Below, piece by piece: positions 1 through 8,327 of a stretch of DNA of 31,606 nucleotides. The number at the start of each line of letters is the position of its first letter. Position 1 is the stretch's first letter. The position numbers were made by a program, and so were the translations under genes. This DNA is from a virus. The stretch is from positions 1-31,606 of IMG/VR virus record IMGVR_UViG_3300021197_000677; one strand, given 5' to 3'. A model generated the notes under the pieces. It did no database searches. It was not told the DNA's origin and saw only the letters and a program-made list of their open reading frames with translations.

Positions 1-2
1 TC

Positions 3-1427
3 AATACCAGTACAACAACTGTGTTTAATACAACAACTACATATAGTACTAACCAAGCTACAACCACCACCTTTAATACTAGCACAACGACTACATTTGG
101 TACTACAACTACATACAGTACAAATAGAGCAACTACTACTACATACGAAACTACAAAAACTACAAATACTGTATTTAACACAAGCACTGCTACAACTGTT
201 ACTACTAGTACCACGGTGTCTACAAACGTTGATACTACAACTACGTTTAATACAAGCACAGCAACAGTAACTACATTTAACACTTCAACCACAACCACAT
301 TTAATACAACAACTACTTATAACACGAGTACTAATACGACTACGACTTTTAATACTAGTACTACAACCACATTTAATACAACAACAACCGTATCAACAAA
401 TAGGGCTACTACTACTACCTTTAATACTAGTACAGCTACCGTTACTGTATTTAACACATCAACTGTAACACAAAAAGCAACTAGTACTGTAGTTAGTACA
501 AACAGAGCAACAAGCACAACAGTTTCTACAAATGTCGATACCACTACAACTTTTAACACATCAACCAACACTATCACGGTATATACAACAACATACTCAA
601 CTAATGTAGATACTACAACAACTTATAATACTACAAGAGGTACAACAACTGCGTATAATACAAACACTAGTACAACCACTGTATTTAATACATCGACGAG
701 TACTAGTAAAGCTACAAATACAGTAGTGTCAACTAATAGAGCAACTAATACTGTGTTTAATACGTCAACAAATACAACAACGGTATTTAATACAACAACA
801 GCTACGGTAACAACGTTTAACACTAGTACAGCTACTACAACCACTTTTAACACGAGTACTAATACTATAACTATATATAGCACAACATACGAAACAAACA
901 TTGACACGACTACTACTTTTAATACGTCAAGAACTACAATATTTATAACTACTATAAGTACAAATAGAAATACAACAACGGTATTTAATACAAGTACTGT
1001 TACGGAAAAAGCTACAAGTACTGTTGTGTCAACTAACAGAGCCACTACAACTACATATGAAACAAGCAAAGCTACCAACACTGTAGTATCAACAAACAGA
1101 AGTACTAATACAGTGTTTAATACTACCACTGCTACAACCACTACGTTCAATACTACAACAGCAACTGTTACTGTGTTTAACACTACAACTACAACAAACA
1201 GAAGTACAACTACAACTTTCAACACTTCAACTAACACAACAACGGTAGTATCAACTAATAGAGCTACTACTACAACTTACAGTACCAACAGAGCAACTAA
1301 TACTGTTATAAGTACTAACACGGTATTTAACACAACAACAACATTTAACACTACTGTAGCTTTTTACAATACTACAAGAGCAGATTACAATACTGACAGA
1401 GTAGACTACAACAGCGTTGGCACCTAG
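3..1427 (+). CDS. Thr-rich repeat protein, probable virion fibre (5' end outside window)
   Basis: The frame is open to the left edge of the window, so the gene is 5'-partial; the GTG at 21 is an ordinary valine codon inside a repeat. About 475 residues are visible and nearly all are Thr, Ser, Asn, Val, Phe or Tyr. They form repeat units starting with F, Y, V or I, such as FNTSTATVTT and VSTNRATTTT. I parse 47 consecutive units of 4, 6, 8, 10, 12 or 14 residues (29 are exactly 10), then three 7-residue units and a six-residue end at the C-terminus. Thr occupies every second position, as expected of extended beta structure. No catalytic motif, membrane segment or cysteine is present. Position at the edge of the structural block and next to a glycosyltransferase-like gene suggests a surface fibre, perhaps glycosylated; this is inference. 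It could also be a host-derived adhesin-like or ice-binding-like repeat. Confidence 0.8.
   Translation, partial: NTSTTTVFNTTTTYSTNQATTTTFNTSTTTTFGTTTTYSTNRATTTTYETTKTTNTVFNTSTATTVTTSTTVSTNVDTTTTFNTSTATVTTFNTSTTTTFNTTTTYNTSTNTTTTFNTSTTTTFNTTTTVSTNRATTTTFNTSTATVTVFNTSTVTQKATSTVVSTNRATSTTVSTNVDTTTTFNTSTNTITVYTTTYSTNVDTTTTYNTTRGTTTAYNTNTSTTTVFNTSTSTSKATNTVVSTNRATNTVFNTSTNTTTVFNTTTATVTTFNTSTATTTTFNTSTNTITIYSTTYETNIDTTTTFNTSRTTIFITTISTNRNTTTVFNTSTVTEKATSTVVSTNRATTTTYETSKATNTVVSTNRSTNTVFNTTTATTTTFNTTTATVTVFNTTTTTNRSTTTTFNTSTNTTTVVSTNRATTTTYSTNRATNTVISTNTVFNTTTTFNTTVAFYNTTRADYNTDRVDYNSVGT
3..1427 (+). repeat. Degenerate tandem repeat, mostly 30 bp (10-codon) units
   Basis: The repeat is conserved in protein but scrambled in DNA. 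The heptapeptide VSTNRAT occurs at about 390, 492, 726, 1026 and elsewhere with different codons in each copy, and serine switches between TCA and AGT families. Unit lengths differ by multiples of two codons. A 14-residue variant of the form FNTSTVTQKATSTV followed by VSTNRAT occurs three times, and a 10-8-6 unit order recurs in the left half. There is no exact repeat with unique spacers, so it is not a CRISPR array. Confidence 0.9.
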
Positions 1428-1486
1428 TTAGAAAAGATTAAAAGTGTGTAATAGTATATAAAGAAATTTAAATTTAATTTAATAAT

Positions 1487-2392
1487 ATGGAAATGTTTAA
1501 TAGGAAGGTCCTTAAAGAAAGAATAGGGCACCTTCAAAAAAATGATAAGCTCGATTACTTAGAGCAAGTAGAAGGTTACGTTATACGAAAGTGTAGCGAA
1601 AACGGAATAGAGTATGCTTATGATGTAATGGCAGAGGAAATGCCTTACTTCAAAACAATGGCATACACAGAGTTGGCAACGTGTTTTTATTTACAGCCAA
1701 TGAACTTCAAAATAAGAGACGCACAATTACCAGATGCGTTTAATGATAAAGATCATGAAGTTTTAGATTATGCTTCTTATTTTGTAAGCAACATAACAGA
1801 TAATACAGCTAACAAGTACAAAGATAGATTAGATGATTACCGAAAGTGGCCAGCTAAAGATTACTTAGTAATACTTCCAGGTTCAAACAAATTAAAAGAC
1901 AGATGTTGTTTGAATAAAATGAGGCATATACAAAGAACACACAAAGGTAACGTTTTATTTAAGCCACACCCGATAACAACCCATCAGATAATTGGTGAGA
2001 TGAAAGATTTATTTGGGCAGGAAAACGTATTGCCAAGAGAGATGGATATGTATTACTACATACAAAAGTCTAAGAAAGTTTACACAACGCATTTAAGTGA
2101 AAGTGCTGTATATGCAAGTGTGTTAGGTAAAGACATAGAACCATTTGATGTATGGAACAATATATTTTATGGATCTTTTTATTGTGTTAGTAATCATTTA
2201 TTTGATAACAAGCATGATGCAAGAAATTATATCAACAAAGTTTTTTCAAGTCCTAAGTCAGGAGTTATATGTCCTAGGATAGATAAAAACTGGAAAGAAA
2301 AAGTTGATAAGTACTTTGAGTATATAACTACTAAAAGAGACAAGTATAAAAACTGGTTTATTGATAGTAGAAAACCAAAAAATAAAAAATAA
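1487..2392 (+). CDS. Glycosyltransferase-like protein (GT-B / capsule-synthesis type), putative
   Basis: This 301-residue soluble protein starts at ATG 1487 behind an A/T-only leader; ATG 1493 is an alternative two codons in. The half from about residue 125 looks like the C-terminal Rossmann domain of GT-B enzymes of the capsule-polysaccharide or CDP-glycerol transferase kind: a strand DYLVILPGS (125-133), the signature KPHP at 159-162, and the downstream THLSESAVYASVLGK (201-215), which matches the usual Ser/Glu-helix-GK nucleotide-sugar site. The N-terminal half is not recognised. It would transfer a sugar or sugar phosphate in the cytoplasm; donor and acceptor cannot be read from sequence. 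It lies 59 bp after the Thr-rich repeat gene, so glycosylation of that protein is an attractive guess. Modification of the host envelope is the main alternative. Confidence 0.5.
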   Translation: MEMFNRKVLKERIGHLQKNDKLDYLEQVEGYVIRKCSENGIEYAYDVMAEEMPYFKTMAYTELATCFYLQPMNFKIRDAQLPDAFNDKDHEVLDYASYFVSNITDNTANKYKDRLDDYRKWPAKDYLVILPGSNKLKDRCCLNKMRHIQRTHKGNVLFKPHPITTHQIIGEMKDLFGQENVLPREMDMYYYIQKSKKVYTTHLSESAVYASVLGKDIEPFDVWNNIFYGSFYCVSNHLFDNKHDARNYINKVFSSPKSGVICPRIDKNWKEKVDKYFEYITTKRDKYKNWFIDSRKPKNKK

Positions 2393-2403
2393 AATTTAAT
2401 ATA

Positions 2404-2658
2404 ATGAGAATAAAAAAAGACGAATTAAAAGAACTACAAGAAAAAGTTTCAAATATAAACCAAGCTAAACTTAGACTTGGTACTTTAGAAACACAAAAGG
2501 TAGTAATAGCACAAGCTATTATAAATTTACAGAGACAACTAGAAGAGTTTCATCAGAAGATGGATGTGTTGTACGGTAACGGTGATAAGTTGAACATTGA
2601 TGTTAACTCAGGTGAATATCAAAAAATAGAGGAAGATGAAACTAATAAGAAAAATTAG
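2404..2658 (+). CDS. Small coiled-coil protein
   Basis: 84 residues starting at ATG 2404, 11 bp after the previous gene. Residues 1-55 are charged and heptad-like (ELKELQEKV, then INLQRQLEEFHQKM), predicting a helical coiled coil. The C-terminus ends in an acidic tail after a short motif NIDVNSGEYQKI. I recall similar small proteins near the terminase in phages of Flavobacteriia, but no function is known to me. Its stop lies inside the next gene (23 bp overlap), so translation of the two is probably coupled. Confidence 0.75.
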   Translation: MRIKKDELKELQEKVSNINQAKLRLGTLETQKVVIAQAIINLQRQLEEFHQKMDVLYGNGDKLNIDVNSGEYQKIEEDETNKKN

Positions 2659-2854
2659 TGTTGGCAAAGATTATAAGAACGATGCTATGCACTACTCTGT
2701 AGGTCAAGAGGTTTATGGCGGGCACACTATTTGTGATATCATAGATGGTAAAGACAAATACAGTGTGTTTATTAAAAAAAATGAAGACGTATTACCATGG
2801 AAAGACTTTAATAAAAACATGGCAATATCAGTCGAGTATAACTTAGAGTATTGA
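2636..2854 (+). CDS. Small conserved-looking phage protein, unknown function
   Basis: 72 residues from ATG 2636, overlapping the preceding gene by 23 bp. It reads as a small beta-rich domain (ISVGKDYKNDAMHYSVGQ, then a strand-turn-strand with DIIDGKDKYSVFIKK). No catalytic motif or membrane segment is visible. The overlap on both sides and lack of a plausible alternative frame argue that it is real. The role is unknown; the neighbours suggest DNA packaging or head assembly. Confidence 0.7.
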   Translation: MKLIRKISVGKDYKNDAMHYSVGQEVYGGHTICDIIDGKDKYSVFIKKNEDVLPWKDFNKNMAISVEYNLEY

Positions 2855-3447
2855 GAGGTTTATTTGACTTCATCATAACACCAAAAGGTAAACGCTACAA
2901 CAACACTAAGCAAGTTGGTGATACAGAACTTATATTAAATGCTTCAATTGAAGACCATTTAATGATAAATAGAACTGGTATTGTAAAAGCGTTACCTAGC
3001 GTTGGTAAAACTAATATACAAATTGGTGATGAAGTAATTCTTCACCATAATGTATTTAGAAGATGGTATGACGCTCATGGTAATGAAAAAAATAGTAGAA
3101 GCTTTATAGATGAAAATACATACTGCGTATCTAGTGAACAGATATTTTTGTATAAACATAAAGATGAATGGCTAGCACCAGATGAATATTGTTTTGTTAA
3201 GCCAATAAAATCACGTGATGATTTTGATAATGATAAAGAACAGCAATTAGTAGGTGTTTTAAAATATTCAAATAACTCCTTAGAAGCGTTAGGATTAACA
3301 GAAAATACCTTAGTGGGTTTTAGTCCGTATAGCAAGTTTGAGTTTGTTATAGATCGCGAGAGGTTATATAGGGTATTAACTAATTCAATTACAATTAAAT
3401 ATGAATATCAAGGACAAGAAGAAGAATATAATCCAAGCTGGTTATAA
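2851..3447 (+). CDS. Tandem GroES-like (co-chaperonin fold) protein, putative
   Basis: 198 residues with a TTG start at 2851 that overlaps the TGA stop of the gene before it (TTGA), indicating translational coupling. Two successive segments each look like a GroES barrel. Residues 25-103 contain GIVKALPS, then IGDEVILHHNVFR, then FIDENTYCVSSEQIFLY. Residues 112-183 contain YCFVKPIK, then LVGVLKYS, then NTLVGFSPYSKFEFVID and ERLYRVLTNSI. The second matches by eye the GroES pattern of a VGD-V-FSKYAG turn, a strand with ID, and a final ILREDDI strand. No clear hydrophobic IVL-type mobile loop is visible, so GroEL binding is uncertain. It may act in capsid protein folding, as T4 gp31 does, or have reused the fold structurally. 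The next gene overlaps its end by 47 bp. Confidence 0.5.
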   Translation: MRGLFDFIITPKGKRYNNTKQVGDTELILNASIEDHLMINRTGIVKALPSVGKTNIQIGDEVILHHNVFRRWYDAHGNEKNSRSFIDENTYCVSSEQIFLYKHKDEWLAPDEYCFVKPIKSRDDFDNDKEQQLVGVLKYSNNSLEALGLTENTLVGFSPYSKFEFVIDRERLYRVLTNSITIKYEYQGQEEEYNPSWL

Positions 3448-3673
3448 GGCGGTTGATGAATTAATTAAAGTTGCCAAAGAAGAAATAGTAGATACAGACG
3501 AAGACATATCAGCTGACAGATTAAAAAATGCAGCAGCAACTAAAAAGCTTGCTATATTTGACGCGTTTGAAATATTAAATAAAATACAAGACGAACAGAA
3601 CATGCTTGATGGTGTGGTAAAAGAAGATAAACAAGAATCTTTTGGTGGTTTTGCAGAAAGAAGATCTAAGTAA
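3401..3673 (+). CDS. Small terminase subunit candidate
   Basis: 90 residues, helical and charged, with the stretch ISADRLKNAAATKKLAIFDA (about 45-64) in the middle and an acidic C-terminus. I recall comparable short proteins directly upstream of large terminases in Bacteroidota phages. The ATG at 3401 lies 47 bp inside the preceding gene; no later ATG leaves the conserved-looking part intact, so I keep it. The stop TAA shares its last base with the terminase ATG (TAATG), so the two are probably co-translated. If it is the small subunit it would recognise phage DNA for packaging, but it is shorter than classical TerS proteins and has no clear DNA-binding motif. Assignment is mainly by position. 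Confidence 0.45.
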   Translation: MNIKDKKKNIIQAGYKAVDELIKVAKEEIVDTDEDISADRLKNAAATKKLAIFDAFEILNKIQDEQNMLDGVVKEDKQESFGGFAERRSK

Positions 3674-5886
3674 TGTACGAACAAACATTATATAAAGTTG
3701 TTCAACCAGTTAAGTTAACTACGGTTAATAGGTTAAACAAAAGTAAAAAGTGGAAGTACGGGTATAATAAAGAACATGACGTTGTTGTTATATCTAAAAC
3801 AGGTATGATAGGTGATATAGTAGAAATACAAAATTTACAAATAGCACTACCTAAACAGCCAAAAAAAATACATAAGTTTGAAAAAGATAAATGGCAAGTA
3901 ACGCCATATCCAAAAGAACTTAATAGGATAAAATCAATATTTGATTGGAGAGATTATCCCGATGAATTTAAAAACAAATATATTGATTATATAGAGGATG
4001 AATTTAAAAGAAGAGAAAGCGGTTTCTGGTTTTATAACAAGGGTGTTGCTACTTATGTTACTGGTACTCATTACATGTACCTCCAATGGTCAAAGATTGA
4101 TGTTGGACACCCTGACTTTAGAGAAGCAAATAGATTATTCTTTATATTCTGGGAAGCTTGCAAAGCAGACACAAGAGCGTATGGCATGTGTTACCTTAAA
4201 AACAGACGATCTGGTTTTTCATTTATGGCCTCAGGTGAAATCGTTAACCTTGCCACAATATCATCAGATGCAAGATTCGGTATATTATCTAAGTCTGGTG
4301 CCGATGCTAAAAAGATGTTCACAGATAAAGTTGTACCAATATCAGTCAACTATCCTTTCTTTTTCAAGCCTATACAGGATGGAATGGACAGACCGAAGAC
4401 AGAGTTGGCATACAGAGTACCAGCGTCTAGGCTTACAAGAAAAAAGCTTACCACAGCTACCAGTGATCAACCGGAAGAACTTACCGGTCTTGATACAACT
4501 ATCGATTGGAAAAACACCGGTGATAATTCGTATGACGGTGAGAAATTAAAACTTCTTGCACATGATGAATCAGGTAAGTGGGAAAGACCAGATAATATAT
4601 TAAATAACTGGAGAGTAACTAAAACAACTCTAAGATTAGGTAGTAGAATCATAGGTAAGTGTATGATGGGTAGTACTTGTAATGCACTAGATAAAGGTGG
4701 TGATAATTTTAAGAAATTATATTATAACTCTGACGTAACTAAAAGAAATAAAAATGGCCAAACAGCTTCAGGACTATATTCGTTTTTTATACCAATGGAG
4801 TGGAACTATGAGGGATTTATGGATGAGTATGGCTTACCTGTGTTTGATACACCAGATAACGAGGTCAACGGCCCACACAATGACATTATTGATACTGGCG
4901 TTATAGATCACTGGCAAAATGAAGCAGAGGGTTTAAAAAACGATCAAGATGCGTTAAATGAGTTTTACCGTCAGTTTCCAAGAACTGAAGAACACGCATT
5001 TAGAGACGAAGCTAATAATAGTATATTTAATCTAGTAAAAATATACGAGCAAATAGACTTTAATGAAGAAGCTAACAACAGTATATCCATTGGTAATTTT
5101 CAATGGGTAAATGGTATTAAAGATACAAACGTTATGTTTTATCCAGATCCCAAAGGTAGATTTAGAATTAGCTGGGTACCACCTACTAATTTACAAAATA
5201 AGTTTATTGAAAGAAACGGATTGAAGTATCCAGGTAATGAGCACATGGGTGCTTTTGGATGTGATAGTTACGATATATCAGGAACAGTTGATGGCGTAGG
5301 TTCAAATGGTGCTTTACATGGTTTAACTAAGTTTAGCATGGAAGACGCACCACCTAGTCAGTTTTTTTTAGAGTACGTGGCAAGACCTCAAACTGCTGAA
5401 ATATTCTTTGAAGATGTTTTAATGTCATTAGTTTTTTATGGCATGCCTATACTTGCAGAGAATAATAAACCGCGTTTATTGTATTATCTACGAAGAAGAG
5501 GTTACAGAGGGTATTCAATGAATAGACCTGATAAAGTATGGAACAAGCTGTCTGTTACTGAAAAAGAAATAGGTGGTATACCTAACTCCAGTGAAGATAT
5601 TAAGCAGGCACACGCGGCAGCTATTGAAACATATATACAAGAAAATGTAGGTTTAAAGTTAAACGGTGGTTGTGGTAACATGTATTTTAACAGGACTTTA
5701 AATGATTGGGCGAAATTTGATATTACTAAGCGTACTAGGTTTGATGCTACTATTAGCAGCGGGCTTGCGATTATGGCTTGTAATAGACACCTTTATACAC
5801 CTAATTCGAAAACACATAAAGCGAAAGTAAATATAAACTTTGCAAGATATAACAATGATGGATTTACATCACAAATAATAAAATAG
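3673..5886 (+). CDS. terL: Terminase large subunit (packaging ATPase-nuclease)
   Basis: 737 residues; powers DNA translocation into the prohead through the portal and cuts concatemers. The ATPase half has a deviant Walker A, KNRRSGFS at 176-183, similar in form to the KSARVGYS of lambda gpA rather than GxxxxGKT, and a Walker B LLAHDES at 294-300. The nuclease half fits the RNase H-like fold: GCDSYDIS (Asp531 and Asp534), ILAEN (Glu596) and RFDATISSGLA (Asp691) as the likely metal ligands. Between them GSTCNALDKGG (333-343) is a likely coupling segment. The start ATG overlaps the stop of the small gene before it by one base, and the portal ATG follows the stop by two bases. A 183-codon open frame at 3998-4549 lies inside this gene and is treated as a shadow. 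Confidence 0.93.
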   Translation: MYEQTLYKVVQPVKLTTVNRLNKSKKWKYGYNKEHDVVVISKTGMIGDIVEIQNLQIALPKQPKKIHKFEKDKWQVTPYPKELNRIKSIFDWRDYPDEFKNKYIDYIEDEFKRRESGFWFYNKGVATYVTGTHYMYLQWSKIDVGHPDFREANRLFFIFWEACKADTRAYGMCYLKNRRSGFSFMASGEIVNLATISSDARFGILSKSGADAKKMFTDKVVPISVNYPFFFKPIQDGMDRPKTELAYRVPASRLTRKKLTTATSDQPEELTGLDTTIDWKNTGDNSYDGEKLKLLAHDESGKWERPDNILNNWRVTKTTLRLGSRIIGKCMMGSTCNALDKGGDNFKKLYYNSDVTKRNKNGQTASGLYSFFIPMEWNYEGFMDEYGLPVFDTPDNEVNGPHNDIIDTGVIDHWQNEAEGLKNDQDALNEFYRQFPRTEEHAFRDEANNSIFNLVKIYEQIDFNEEANNSISIGNFQWVNGIKDTNVMFYPDPKGRFRISWVPPTNLQNKFIERNGLKYPGNEHMGAFGCDSYDISGTVDGVGSNGALHGLTKFSMEDAPPSQFFLEYVARPQTAEIFFEDVLMSLVFYGMPILAENNKPRLLYYLRRRGYRGYSMNRPDKVWNKLSVTEKEIGGIPNSSEDIKQAHAAAIETYIQENVGLKLNGGCGNMYFNRTLNDWAKFDITKRTRFDATISSGLAIMACNRHLYTPNSKTHKAKVNINFARYNNDGFTSQIIK

Positions 5887-5888
5887 AT

Positions 5889-8303
5889 ATGAGTAAAAAA
5901 GGTTATTTTCCTAGTCAAGTAGTTAGCGACGCTGAAAAAGCTAGTGCTGAATACGGTTTAAAAGTAGCTAAAGCCATTGAAAACGAATGGTTTGGAAAAG
6001 ATAAAAACAACAATAGGTATAATATTAATCAAGCTGAGTTTCATAAACTTAGATTATATGCTAGAGGCGAACAATCAATACAAAAATATAAAGATGAATT
6101 ATCTATTAATGGTGATTTATCATATCTTAATTTAGATTGGAAGCCAGTTCCAATAATCCCAAAGTTTGTAGATATAGTAGTTAATGGTATTGCTGAAAGA
6201 ACTTACGATATAAAAGCGTATTCTCAAGATCCCGCTGGCGTTACAAAAAGAACAAATTACCTAGAGTCTATAATAAATGACATGAATACTAGAGAGTTCA
6301 ACGATAATGTTATGAACAAGTTTGGTATAAATATGTATCAAAATAATCCCGAAGAGTTACCACAAAGTAATGAGGAGCTTGAAATACACATGCAGCTAAA
6401 CTACAAACAGGCTATTGAACTAGCAGAAGAACAAGCGTTAAAGGTTTTAATGGATGGTAATAAATATGAAAATATATTAAAAAGAATGTATTATGATTTA
6501 ACAGTACTAGGTATTGGCGCTGTTAAAAACGACTTTAATACATCAGAAGGTGCAACAGTAAAATATGTTGATCCTGCTAATTTAGTTTACTCATATAGCG
6601 ATTCACCTTTCTTTGATGACATATACTATGTTGGAGAAGCAAAGAATGTGCCTATAAATGAACTTAAAAAGCAGTTTCCAGAATTAACAGACGCTGATCT
6701 TGAAGAGATACAACAACAGCCAGCACAACCAGCATATCAAGCAACAAGATATGGGACTAAATATGAAGATAACAATTTAGATGAAAACATTATTACGGTA
6801 TTATACTTCAACTATAAAACTTACACTAACAATGTTTTTAAAGTTAAAACGTTAGGATCTGGCGCAGAAAAAGCTATTGAAAAAGATGATACATTTAATC
6901 CGCCTAGCGATGGTAACTTTGAAAGAGTTTCAAAAGCTATGGAGGTTTTGTATGAAGGTGCATTGATAGTAGGTACTAAAAAATTACTAAAGTGGAAATT
7001 AGCTGAGAATATGCTAAGATCTAAAAGTGACTATTCACAAGTTAAGATGAACTACAATATAGTAGCACCACGTATGTACAAGGGTAGAATTGAATCACTA
7101 GTAAGACGTATAACTGGTTTTGCTGATATGGTACAGTTAACACACTTAAAAATACAGCAAGTGCTAGCAAGGGTTGTACCTGATGGTGTTTATTTAGATG
7201 CTGATGGTTTAGCAGAGGTTGATTTAGGTAACGGTACAAACTACAACCCACAAGAAGCATTAAATATGTTCTTCCAAACTGGTAGTATAATTGGTAGATC
7301 ATTAACGCAAGAGGGTGATATGAATCCTGGTAAAGTACCTATACAAGAAATATCAAGTGGCTCAGGTGGTCAAAAGTTAGCATCGCTAATCAACACGTAC
7401 AATTACTATTTGCAAATGATAAGAGATGTTACTGGGTTAAACGAAGCAAGAGATGGTAGTACGCCTGATAAAAATGCTTTAGTTGGTGTGCAAAAAATAG
7501 CCGCAGCAAATAGTAATACAGCTACTAGGCATATATTACAGTCAGGCTTATTTTTAACTACTGAACTAGCACAGTCATTATCGTTAAGAATATCTGATTT
7601 ACTAGAGTATTCACCAACAAGAGACGCTTTTATTCAAGCTATTGGTTCTCATAATGTTGCGACATTAGATGAAATAAAAGAATTATACCTATATGACTTT
7701 GGTATATTTATTGAACTAGCGCCAGATGAAGAAGAAAAACAACTGCTTGAAAACAATATACAAATGGCGTTACAGTCAAATAGTATAGAACTTGAAGATG
7801 CTATTGATGTTAGAAATATCAAAAACGTGAAGCTAGCAAATCAAGTTTTAAAAGTTAGAAGACAAAAGAAATCAGCAAGAGATCAAGCTATTGCAGAAAG
7901 AAATATACAGGTGCAAGCTCAAGCAAACGCACAAGCAGCAGAGCAAGCAGCAGCCGCTAACTTACAAAAAGAACAATTATCTTTACAGAGCAAAGCTCAA
8001 CTTGAACAAGTTAGAGGCCAAGTTGAACTGCAGAAGCTACAAACTGAAGCACAGCTTAAGTTTCAGTTAATGCAAGCTGAAGCTCAAATATCAGCACAAC
8101 TTAAAAGCTTAGAAGTTCAAGCTTTAAAAACTAGAGAGGATAATAAAGAAGATCGTAAAGACGAAAGAACTAGAATACAAGCTAGTCAACAGTCTGAATT
8201 AATATCACAAAGAAAAGAAGGTTCAGGACCTAAAAAGTTTGAGTCTTCAGGTAATGATATATTAGGTGAAGGAATAAATTTAGGTTCATTTGGACCTAGA
8301 TAA
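5889..8303 (+). CDS. Portal protein
   Basis: 804 residues, starting two bases after the terminase stop. Portals form the dodecameric ring at one capsid vertex through which DNA enters and leaves. The diagnostic stretch LNLDWKPVPIIPKFVDIVVN (80-99) is typical of the portals of Bacteroidota podovirus-like phages as I know them. The middle contains the expected alpha-helical stem and wing (RMYKGRIESLVRRITGFADM is one piece). Residues about 670-764 are an unusually long Gln/Ala-rich helix (repeats such as QAQANAQAAEQAAAANLQ) predicting a coiled-coil barrel inside the head, as in P22 portal. The tail end (765-804) is Gly/Ser-rich and flexible. Neighbours (TerL before, scaffold and capsid after) support the call. 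Confidence 0.88.
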   Translation: MSKKGYFPSQVVSDAEKASAEYGLKVAKAIENEWFGKDKNNNRYNINQAEFHKLRLYARGEQSIQKYKDELSINGDLSYLNLDWKPVPIIPKFVDIVVNGIAERTYDIKAYSQDPAGVTKRTNYLESIINDMNTREFNDNVMNKFGINMYQNNPEELPQSNEELEIHMQLNYKQAIELAEEQALKVLMDGNKYENILKRMYYDLTVLGIGAVKNDFNTSEGATVKYVDPANLVYSYSDSPFFDDIYYVGEAKNVPINELKKQFPELTDADLEEIQQQPAQPAYQATRYGTKYEDNNLDENIITVLYFNYKTYTNNVFKVKTLGSGAEKAIEKDDTFNPPSDGNFERVSKAMEVLYEGALIVGTKKLLKWKLAENMLRSKSDYSQVKMNYNIVAPRMYKGRIESLVRRITGFADMVQLTHLKIQQVLARVVPDGVYLDADGLAEVDLGNGTNYNPQEALNMFFQTGSIIGRSLTQEGDMNPGKVPIQEISSGSGGQKLASLINTYNYYLQMIRDVTGLNEARDGSTPDKNALVGVQKIAAANSNTATRHILQSGLFLTTELAQSLSLRISDLLEYSPTRDAFIQAIGSHNVATLDEIKELYLYDFGIFIELAPDEEEKQLLENNIQMALQSNSIELEDAIDVRNIKNVKLANQVLKVRRQKKSARDQAIAERNIQVQAQANAQAAEQAAAANLQKEQLSLQSKAQLEQVRGQVELQKLQTEAQLKFQLMQAEAQISAQLKSLEVQALKTREDNKEDRKDERTRIQASQQSELISQRKEGSGPKKFESSGNDILGEGINLGSFGPR

Positions 8304-8327
8304 TGTTTAACAAATAAATAAAAACAA

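Noticed and set aside
317-1237. Long minus-strand open frames (317-577 and 623-1237) rich in Val and Leu
   Set aside because: They are the complement of the Thr-rich repeat; ACN codons read backwards give Val/Cys/Gly-type codons with no stops, so the open frames follow from composition.
3-1427. CRISPR array or diversity-generating variable repeat
   Set aside because: No exact direct repeats with unique spacers exist, and no reverse transcriptase or matching template repeat is in the window; the repeat is coding throughout.
3998-4549. 183-codon plus-strand frame inside terL whose start looks like a lipoprotein signal (LLLMLLVLITC)
   Set aside because: It lies fully inside the ATPase region of terL, where the motifs constrain the other frame, and has no leader of its own. 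Frame conservation in relatives would be needed to revive it.
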